64,000 bases of DNA from Enterococcus faecium (GTDB lineage: Bacteria > Bacillota > Bacilli > Lactobacillales > Enterococcaceae): contig NZ_CP118955.1 of assembly GCF_029023785.1 (NCBI RefSeq), positions 556,501-620,500 of the forward strand, in the 5' to 3' direction. The position numbers and the translations under genes were made by a program. Shown one piece after another: positions 58,261 through 64,000 of this stretch. Position 1 is the first letter of the stretch; each line of letters opens with the position of its first letter. The notes under the pieces are model-generated. The model was not told the DNA's origin, did no database searches, and was given only the letters and a program-made list of their open reading frames with translations.

Positions 58261-59034
58261 TCATACATTTTTTCGCTTAAATACGAGATATCCTAATGCT
58301 AAGAACAAAACGATGTAAGCTAAATTACCGAATAGCATTTGATTAGTAGAAAGATGAGTCAATTGCTTCATGATCTCTTCGTTTCCAATTTGGTTTTGCA
58401 GATTCAACATACTGATCGGATTCCATTTGATCCACTCCCATTTTTGGATGAGTGCAATAAGGATACCAGATATGATTGACGAAGCAAAATAAAAGACGAT
58501 TCCTGCTGAGATGGATGCACCGGAACTATTGATAAAGCAAGCAATCATCAACACTAAACTTAAAATCAGCCATAAACCGATATAACTACCCAAAGTATAA
58601 GTGAACAAGCTTTGGATCAGTGTTTGACCAGTAGAAACCTTCTCCGTGAAGGAAATCGAAGGGAAAAGAATCAGTTTCATCAACACAGTGACAATAATAG
58701 CTAAAAGGTATAAATAAACAGAATAAATAACTAATGTGATCCATTTGCTTACTAATATTTCTCCTCGAGAATACTTTCGATAAAGGAGATTTTTCAATGT
58801 ACCATATTGTGCTTCCATCGAAATGATCGTGCTTGCAGCTGCAATCATGATAAAGACAATCCAAGATGTGGCACTAAAAAGCTGAGCAGTCATTTCAACT
58901 GGATCAATGATCGTCGTGTATTTTTTGGCTAGAAGTGCTGTTCCTATGAGCAAAACAACTAATAGAACAGATAAAACAGCAGTTGACTTTTTCTTGATCA
59001 ATTTAAATAATTCTTGTTTTACAAGCAATGTCAT
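58261..59034 (-). CDS. ABC-2 type transporter permease
   Basis: A 257-residue protein with six predicted membrane helices, starting LVKQELFKLIKKKSTAVLSVLL, as in the BcrB/lantibiotic-protection type of exporters (repeated F/LxKLxKKK start, then a large first loop). The start overlaps the ATPase stop by 4 bp (ATGA). With that ATPase it should form an exporter for a peptide or drug; the cargo is unknown. Confidence 0.87.
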   Translation of the reverse strand: MTLLVKQELFKLIKKKSTAVLSVLLVVLLIGTALLAKKYTTIIDPVEMTAQLFSATSWIVFIMIAAASTIISMEAQYGTLKNLLYRKYSRGEILVSKWITLVIYSVYLYLLAIIVTVLMKLILFPSISFTEKVSTGQTLIQSLFTYTLGSYIGLWLILSLVLMIACFINSSGASISAGIVFYFASSIISGILIALIQKWEWIKWNPISMLNLQNQIGNEEIMKQLTHLSTNQMLFGNLAYIVLFLALGYLVFKRKNV

Positions 59035-59936
59035 TTTTCTTCTTCCCCCTTTACTGAATCCAGAATTTCCAATAGAGAAGATTCCAAATCATTCGTCAGA
59101 TGCTGGACGTCTGTCACATGGATATTTTGTGCAGACAATAGCTGGATCACGGTTCCTAATAATTCTTCGTTTTCTTTTAAAAGCTTGATTTTATCAGGAT
59201 CTTCCAAAGTATATCCAGCTTCTGTCAAGATCGTTCGAGCAGCTAGATCATTTGTTGTAGAGATAACGATGAAATCTTGCGCTGTTTGGTTCAATTCAGC
59301 CATTGTACATTGTTTGATGATCTTTCCTTGATTGATCAGGATCAGCTCATCGACCATTTTTTCAAGCTCGCTGAGTAAGTGACTGGAGATCAAGAAAGAG
59401 GTGCCCTGAGTAGCCAAGTCGGTAATGATTTTTCGCACATCTCTTGTTGCTTGTGGATCCAAACCGTTCATCGGCTCATCTAAAATAACGATAGACGGAT
59501 GGTTCAGTAAGGCAAGAGCAATTCCCAATTTTTGTTTCATTCCCAACGAGTAGGATTTCGCTTTTTTGTGAATGTACTTTTCCATCTTGAGCTGATTCAC
59601 GATAGTGTCGATAGCAGATACATCGTTGGTTTCAGAGAATAACTTCAGATGATCATAGCCTGTTAAGAATGGATAGATACCCGGGTATTCGATCAATGCT
59701 CCTACTTGTTCCAACCCTTTATGACTAGAGGGAGAAATCTCATTTTCACCAATACAGATTGTTCCATCTGAGTAATGGATCAGTCCTAAAATAGCTTTCA
59801 TGATCGTTGTTTTTCCAGCGCCATTAGGACCTACTAATCCAACGATTTTGCCAGGGGATAAGCTAAAACTGACATCGCTGAGGGCTTGTTTGTGACCAAA
59901 GTTCTTGGATAATTCTTGGACCGAAAGACTTTTCAA
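59031..59936 (-). CDS. ABC transporter ATP-binding protein (BcrA/antimicrobial-peptide type)
   Basis: A 301-residue ATPase with Walker A GPNGAGKTT (about 37-45), signature SLGMKQKLG (about 130) and Walker B IVILDEPMNGLD (about 150), and a C-terminal extension of about 85 residues. This domain layout matches BcrA-like self-protection exporters. No regulator or sensor pair lies next to it, unlike many peptide-resistance exporters. Confidence 0.9.
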   Translation of the reverse strand: MKSLSVQELSKNFGHKQALSDVSFSLSPGKIVGLVGPNGAGKTTIMKAILGLIHYSDGTICIGENEISPSSHKGLEQVGALIEYPGIYPFLTGYDHLKLFSETNDVSAIDTIVNQLKMEKYIHKKAKSYSLGMKQKLGIALALLNHPSIVILDEPMNGLDPQATRDVRKIITDLATQGTSFLISSHLLSELEKMVDELILINQGKIIKQCTMAELNQTAQDFIVISTTNDLAARTILTEAGYTLEDPDKIKLLKENEELLGTVIQLLSAQNIHVTDVQHLTNDLESSLLEILDSVKGEEEK

Positions 59937-60089
59937 AAATATTCACTCCTTTTCTATAGATAGTACAAGCATACACCTGATGAGTGGAGAAGTCGCTAGG
60001 TCATTGGACTTATTTCTTATTTTTTCATAAAAAAATTGAATATTAAATAAAAAGGCTTATTTTTTCTGATCAGTACTTATTCCAAGTGT

Positions 60090-60410
60090 CTAGTGGCCGC
60101 TAGTAATCTTGATGCCAATGATACTGATGAGTAGCATCCCCACAAAGAACCAAGTGGAAAGATTCAGCTTATCATGAAACAAGACCACACCAATTATGAC
60201 CGAACCAACTGCGCCAATCCCTGTCCAGATAGGATAAGAGAGACTCATCGGCAAACTTTTGATTGCCTTTGACAAAAAGTAAAAACTAGCAATCATGCCA
60301 ATCACTGTGTAAAAAGAATAATTGATTTTAGAAAAACCATCACTCCATTTCATCATCGTTGACCAGAATACTTCCAAAATTCCTGCTATGATTAATTCCA
60401 TCCATGCCAT
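60090..60410 (-). CDS. SMR-family exporter (SugE/Gdx guanidinium type)
   Basis: A 106-residue membrane protein with four helices. The essential Glu is in IAGILEVFWSTMMKWSDGF (about 8-26), and the W...KWSDGF segment fits the Gdx (guanidinium exporter) branch, not the EmrE-like QAC branch. AAGGAGG lies 9 bases before ATG 60410. A structured leader with a terminator precedes it. Confidence 0.87.
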   Translation of the reverse strand: MAWMELIIAGILEVFWSTMMKWSDGFSKINYSFYTVIGMIASFYFLSKAIKSLPMSLSYPIWTGIGAVGSVIIGVVLFHDKLNLSTWFFVGMLLISIIGIKITSGH

Positions 60411-60428
60411 ACTTACATTCCTCCTTAA

Positions 60429-60555
60429 CTATAAAAAAATACACAAAAAGAGGAAAATCATCCCTTCAAAGACCTAATGGAATGATCATCCTCTTTATCC
60501 TACCCGGTGGCAGATCGTATATCTTTTTCTGTAGTATAGCACACCTATCCAGATA
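60429..60555 (-). promoter_or_regulatory. Structured SMR leader with terminator, guanidine riboswitch candidate
   Basis: Reading on the minus strand: GATAGGTGTGCTATACTAC, a spacer, then CTGCCACCGGGTAGGATAAA, then a terminator in which AAAGAGGA-TG-ATCATTCC pairs with GGGATGATTTTCCTCTTT, followed by a T-rich tail. The position upstream of a Gdx-type gene fits a guanidine-responsive switch. The core resembles my recollection of the fourth guanidine class (mepA motif), but I cannot confirm it without a covariance search. Confidence 0.5.
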
Positions 60556-60559
60556 TCGG

Positions 60560-60883
60560 CAATCTCATACTTTTTAGTAAAGTGTACCAAGCACTGACGG
60601 ATATATCGTTAGCGGAAAAGAAGATGAATGCTTTGCAATTTCATAGAAAGAAGTTGTTATTTATTAATCATTTAAAAAAAACAGTAACTAGACCTTATTT
60701 CTATATATTATCGGGCAATAAATTAAAAAAAGCTTTACCTTACAATAAGTAAGATAATTTTTGTGATAAAAAAATAACGAAAAATATTTAAAAATAGTGT
60801 CTATTTCGTGAGAAAACAACTATATTTTTTATGTGTTTTGCTTTATAATTAAAAAAATATTGTCATTTTATGGAGGAAAATAT
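60560..60883. other. AT-rich gap between divergent SMR and DUF969 genes
   Basis: No gene seen. TATAAT-like sequence (TTTATAATTA near 60842) and TGGAGGAAAATAT before ATG 60884 are the likely start signals of the DUF969 operon. Confidence 0.4.
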
Positions 60884-61570
60884 ATGGAAAATTATCTTAG
60901 CCTTTTAGGCGTCTTGATTGTTATTCTCGGGTTTGCATTTAAATTAGACTCGATATTGATCGTAATGGTTGCTTTAGTTGTTACAGCTTTGACTGGCGGT
61001 CTTGGCATTCAAGGAATGTTAGAACTTTTAGGTACAAGTTTTGTAAACAATCGCGGGATGGCGATTTTTATCATCATTATGTTGGCAACAGGAACGCTTG
61101 AAAGAAATGGTCTGAAAGAATCAGCGGCTTCCTTGATCAAGCGATTCAAGAAAGTATCTGCTGGTATGATTGTAGATATTTATGGGATCTTTCGAATGAT
61201 CTTTGCGGCTTTTAACGTGAGTTTTGGTGGAGTTGCTGGATTTGTTCGTCCAATCATTTTACCGATGGCATTGGGGACCATCGAATCAAAAGGGTTAGAA
61301 GTCCATCCTAAGCATGAAGAAGAACTAAAAGGTATGGCTTCAGCTATGGAAAATGTCTGCTGGTTCTTTGGCCAAGTACTATTCATCGGAGGAGCAGGGG
61401 CGTTGCTAGTCCAATCAACACTGAAAGATCTAGGATATGACGTAACATTGGGACAGCTTGCTTTAGTGGAAGTTCCAGTGGCTATCACGGCTTTAGTTGT
61501 GGCAAGTGTCTACTTCTATCTTAAAGAAAAGAAATTAGCGAAGAAATATTATCCAGGAAAGGGGCAATAA
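60884..61570 (+). CDS. DUF969 membrane protein
   Basis: A 228-residue protein with about six membrane helices, starting NYLSLLGVLIVILGFAFKLD. DUF969 and DUF979 proteins occur as a pair next to pyrrolidone-carboxylate peptidase genes in Firmicutes and are presumed to be the two halves of a transporter. I chose ATG 60884 because TGGAGGAAAATAT precedes it. DUF979 follows after 1 bp. Confidence 0.88.
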   Translation: MENYLSLLGVLIVILGFAFKLDSILIVMVALVVTALTGGLGIQGMLELLGTSFVNNRGMAIFIIIMLATGTLERNGLKESAASLIKRFKKVSAGMIVDIYGIFRMIFAAFNVSFGGVAGFVRPIILPMALGTIESKGLEVHPKHEEELKGMASAMENVCWFFGQVLFIGGAGALLVQSTLKDLGYDVTLGQLALVEVPVAITALVVASVYFYLKEKKLAKKYYPGKGQ

Positions 61571-61571
61571 G

Positions 61572-62516
61572 ATGGACTTTTTTACAAATCCTGATATTTT
61601 ATTAGGCGATAAATTACTGGAGATCCTTTATATCGTGATGGGACTCGTATTGATTTACACTGGAGTAAGAAATTTAACAGATAAAACCAATCCTCATCGT
61701 TATGGGTCAGCCTTTTTCTGGACGGTCTTAGGGGTAGTTATTGCAGGAGGAAGATGGCTTCCGGCAATCGTGAACGGTGGCTTGATCTTTGCGATGACCA
61801 TACCAGCAATTGCTAAGAAAGTCAGCAAAGGAGAAAGCCGGCTTCCATCAAAAGAATATATGGAAAAAATGTCAGACAAACTAGGAATGAAAATTTTTAT
61901 TCCAGCTTTGAGTATCGGTGTCTTTGCGATCTTGTTTGCTCTATTTACCAATTTAGGTGCTTTAGTCGGCGTGGGCGTCGGTGTTTTTGCAGCCATGCTA
62001 ATCTTGATGTTCTTTTCTCGAGATAATCGACCAAGTACATTTTTAGATGATGCAGCAGATATGCTGGGCACAGTAGGGCCGTTAAGCATGTTGCCAATGC
62101 TTTTAGCTTCTCTAGGTGCGGTATTTACAAGCGCTGGAGTTGGGACAGTGATTTCCAATGCAGTAGGTACGATCGTTCCAGAAGGAAATGTGAACATCGG
62201 CATCATCATTTACGCTCTTGGCATGGTGATATTTACGGTAATCATGGGGAATGCATTTGCGGCCATCACCGTGATGACGGTTGGGATCGGTGCACCATTC
62301 GTATTTAGTCATGGAGCGAATCCAGCGTTAATAGGAATGGTTGCATTGACTTGCGGTTTTTGTGGGACCCTGCTGACACCGATGGCTGCTAACTTCAATA
62401 TCGTGCCTGTAGCGATGCTGGAGATGAAAGACAAATACGGAGTGATCAAAAACCAGTTGTTTATTGCGTTATTTATGCTAGTTTTCCAAATTGCTTATAT
62501 GATTCTATTTAAATAA
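61572..62516 (+). CDS. DUF979 membrane protein
   Basis: A 314-residue protein with eight to nine predicted membrane helices, including GFCGTLLTPMAANFNIVP (about 270-287), which resembles the conserved re-entrant segment of ion/substrate transporters. It begins 1 bp after the DUF969 stop, with AAAGGGGC at that junction, so the two are probably made in equal amounts and form one unit. Confidence 0.88.
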   Translation: MDFFTNPDILLGDKLLEILYIVMGLVLIYTGVRNLTDKTNPHRYGSAFFWTVLGVVIAGGRWLPAIVNGGLIFAMTIPAIAKKVSKGESRLPSKEYMEKMSDKLGMKIFIPALSIGVFAILFALFTNLGALVGVGVGVFAAMLILMFFSRDNRPSTFLDDAADMLGTVGPLSMLPMLLASLGAVFTSAGVGTVISNAVGTIVPEGNVNIGIIIYALGMVIFTVIMGNAFAAITVMTVGIGAPFVFSHGANPALIGMVALTCGFCGTLLTPMAANFNIVPVAMLEMKDKYGVIKNQLFIALFMLVFQIAYMILFK

Positions 62517-62522
62517 TAGAAG

Positions 62523-62560
62523 AGAGGGGTTGTGACAGAATAATTGTCGCAACCTCTTCT
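62523..62560 (+). terminator. Partial terminator after DUF979
   Basis: GAGGGGTTGTGACA pairs with TGTCGCAACCTCTTC; the T-run is short, so some read-through into pcp is possible. Confidence 0.65.
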
Positions 62561-62714
62561 AACATTGTAGTGGAACACTATTTTTTTATAAGAATATATT
62601 AAGTTTGATCTGTTATGTTATTTAAACTATTGTTTCCTTTATTTACGCTGTTCAAGGAAAATGGTATGATAAAAGATAACCATATGTTAAATCAATCGGA
62701 CGGAGGAACAACAG

Positions 62715-63359
62715 ATGAAAGTACTAGTAACAGGTTTTGATCCATTTGGTGGGGACAAAGTGAATCCAGCCTATGAAGCAGTAAAAAAAATGCCAGATGA
62801 AATCAGCGGTGCTGAAATCATCAAAGTGGAAGTACCGACCGTATTCGAAAAAAGCAGTCAAGTAGTCAAAGAAGCCATCCAACAGCACCAACCAGATGTC
62901 GTGATCTGTGTCGGACAAGCAGGTGGGCGGTCAGCAGTCTCGTTCGAACGTGTCGCAATCAATCTAGCAGAAGCAAGAATCCCTGATAATGAAGGAAATC
63001 AGCCATTCGATACGGCTTTAGAAGAAAACGGTCCAGCCGCTTACTTTACCTCATTGCCAATCAAAGCAATGACAAAAAATGTACAAGATCATGGTCTACC
63101 AGCGTACATCTCTTATACAGCAGGAACATTTGTCTGCAATGATATCATGTATCGTTTGCTTCATTTGATCGAAACACAATTCCCGGCAATTCGAGGTGGG
63201 TTCATCCACGTGCCATTCTCACCCGATCAAGTGATCGATCGTCCAGTGGGTACGCCTTCTATGTCTTTAGAAGACATTGCTTCTTCTTTGACTTATGCAG
63301 TTGAAGCAGCAGTAGAAAATAAAGAAGATATTTCCGGAAATGCCGGAACAACTCACTAA
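62715..63359 (+). CDS. pcp: Pyrrolidone-carboxylate peptidase
   Basis: A 214-residue cysteine peptidase that removes N-terminal pyroglutamate. It has [15 protein letters not shown] (about 4-18), the catalytic Glu in SFERVAIN (about 79), Cys in [10 protein letters not shown] (about 143) and His in [11 protein letters not shown] (about 166). ATCGGACGGAGGAAC precedes the start. With the DUF969/DUF979 pair it suggests uptake and cleavage of a pyroglutamyl compound. Confidence 0.94.
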   Translation: MKVLVTGFDPFGGDKVNPAYEAVKKMPDEISGAEIIKVEVPTVFEKSSQVVKEAIQQHQPDVVICVGQAGGRSAVSFERVAINLAEARIPDNEGNQPFDTALEENGPAAYFTSLPIKAMTKNVQDHGLPAYISYTAGTFVCNDIMYRLLHLIETQFPAIRGGFIHVPFSPDQVIDRPVGTPSMSLEDIASSLTYAVEAAVENKEDISGNAGTTH

Positions 63360-63373
63360 TTTAGCAAGAAACA

Positions 63374-63413
63374 CTGGCTGGTTGCTAACGTTATGTTAGT
63401 AGCCAGCTTTTTG
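63374..63413 (+). terminator. Terminator of pcp
   Basis: GCTGGTTGCTAAC pairs with GTTAGTAGCCAGC, followed by TTTTTG. Confidence 0.88.
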
Positions 63414-63437
63414 TAATTAGAAAGGAAAGAAACAGCC

Positions 63438-64000
63438 GTGGAAGAATGGCAATCCGTCTTTGAAGAATGGTTTCCAAAAGAAATCAGCAAAAGCTATCCC
63501 ATCAAAATTTCTAAACAATACACAAGCAGTCAACGTTGGGAGATCTATGCAAAATTAACGAAAAAACAGCGGGAACTAGTCGATAAGCACCGCCGATATC
63601 TAATCAGCTCTCGTTTTATGGAAGAACATTATTTAGCTGCAACAGATTGGGTGTTTTCTGACTTCAAGATCAATCCGTTTTTTCGAACAAAACGAAGCCA
63701 GCAAAAATTGTATTGTGAGTGTGGTAGAGAATTAAAAGTGCAATACATCGTTAAATCGCCAAAAACCGGAAAGATCCTAAAACTAGGCATCAACCACTTT
63801 GCCGATCACCTGCATGTCTCTCCGACAGTGGCAGCTTCGATCCATCAGGGAATGACAAAAGTTGATCTGGCCTTAGACGAATTATTATGGCTTAAGCAGA
63901 AGAATATCGATTTTCCTGAAGGACTATGGCAAAAATACTGTTTTGTCTTGTACCAAAATCGTCGGATGAAACAGCCATATTTACCGGATATAAAATTAGC
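63438..64000 (+). CDS. Unidentified protein, 3' end outside the window
   Basis: A frame starting at GTG 63438 (AAAGGAAAG upstream) runs open for 187 codons to the end of the window. It starts VEEWQSVFEEWFPKEISKSY. A possible metal-binding CECG pair lies at about 95-98 (LYCECGRELKVQY), and a conserved-looking INHFADHLHVSP follows at about 117. The protein is rich in charged and aromatic residues and has no signal or membrane segment in the visible part. I do not recognise the family. Confidence 0.7.
   Translation, partial: MEEWQSVFEEWFPKEISKSYPIKISKQYTSSQRWEIYAKLTKKQRELVDKHRRYLISSRFMEEHYLAATDWVFSDFKINPFFRTKRSQQKLYCECGRELKVQYIVKSPKTGKILKLGINHFADHLHVSPTVAASIHQGMTKVDLALDELLWLKQKNIDFPEGLWQKYCFVLYQNRRMKQPYLPDIKL

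Noticed and set aside
61700..62209. Minus-strand frame of 169 codons within DUF979
   Set aside because: Antisense shadow of a conserved membrane protein; Pro/Thr/Ile-rich composition without known features.

Overview
This window comes from a low-GC Gram-positive chromosome, almost certainly Enterococcus faecium or the closely related E. lactis. The best evidence is an ABC-F gene whose 500-residue product matches the intrinsic Eat(A) protein, together with WxL/DUF916 surface-protein genes, T-box leaders, an M-box leader, LicT-type antitermination and strong GGAGG ribosome binding sites. I saw no rRNA, tRNA, CRISPR array, insertion sequence or phage genes.

Layout. 0-3.5 kb: a membrane-anchored XRE regulator and a decayed bacteriocin-export-type membrane gene with an intact ATPase. 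3.5-6.5 kb: the foldase PrsA behind a structured leader, a small membrane protein and a diacylglycerol-kinase-type enzyme. 6.6-15.6 kb: a cell-surface block with a large WxL protein, a DUF916/DUF3324 membrane protein, a small WxL protein, a divergent LytTR regulator/sensor kinase pair, an HxlR relic, a MazG-like pyrophosphohydrolase and a sortase. 15.7-22.1 kb: beta-glucoside utilisation (licT, EIIBCA, a frameshifted GH1 enzyme, a GntR regulator) followed by relics of a sugar PTS and a D-lyxose isomerase. 22.4-24.2 kb: a (deoxy)nucleoside salvage operon. 24.3-31.5 kb: a small zinc-ribbon gene, a lipoprotein, a LacI/GH1 pair, a membrane protein, a repeat cluster and LtaS.

31.6-43.4 kb is rich in RNA control: an Rgg-like regulator, ndk, an M-box riboswitch plus a second leader layer before mgtA, an HAD phosphatase, two tandem methionine-type T-boxes before metNIQ and an M20 peptidase, and a probable tyrosine T-box before an NhaC-type antiporter. 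43.4-51.8 kb: a tandem hairpin-repeat array, a DUF305 protein, an amino-acid permease, a glycosyltransferase-like orphan, a ketopantoate-reductase-type enzyme, glycerate kinase, eat(A) with an attenuator-like leader and a phosphoglycerate-mutase-family protein. 51.9-64 kb: MurNAc 6-phosphate salvage (mupG, murQ, EIIBCA), nrdI, an ArcD-like antiporter, an ABC exporter, a Gdx-type SMR exporter with a structured leader, the DUF969-DUF979-pcp operon and a gene running off the end.

Two themes stand out. First, many genes carry transcribed leaders with an intrinsic terminator (prsA, licT, bglP, mgtA, metN, nhaC, eatA, SMR). Second, a family of long imperfect hairpins about 110-130 bp long occurs in several intergenic gaps, sometimes in tandem and in both orientations. 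Several genes are visibly decaying by single-base indels or nonsense changes.
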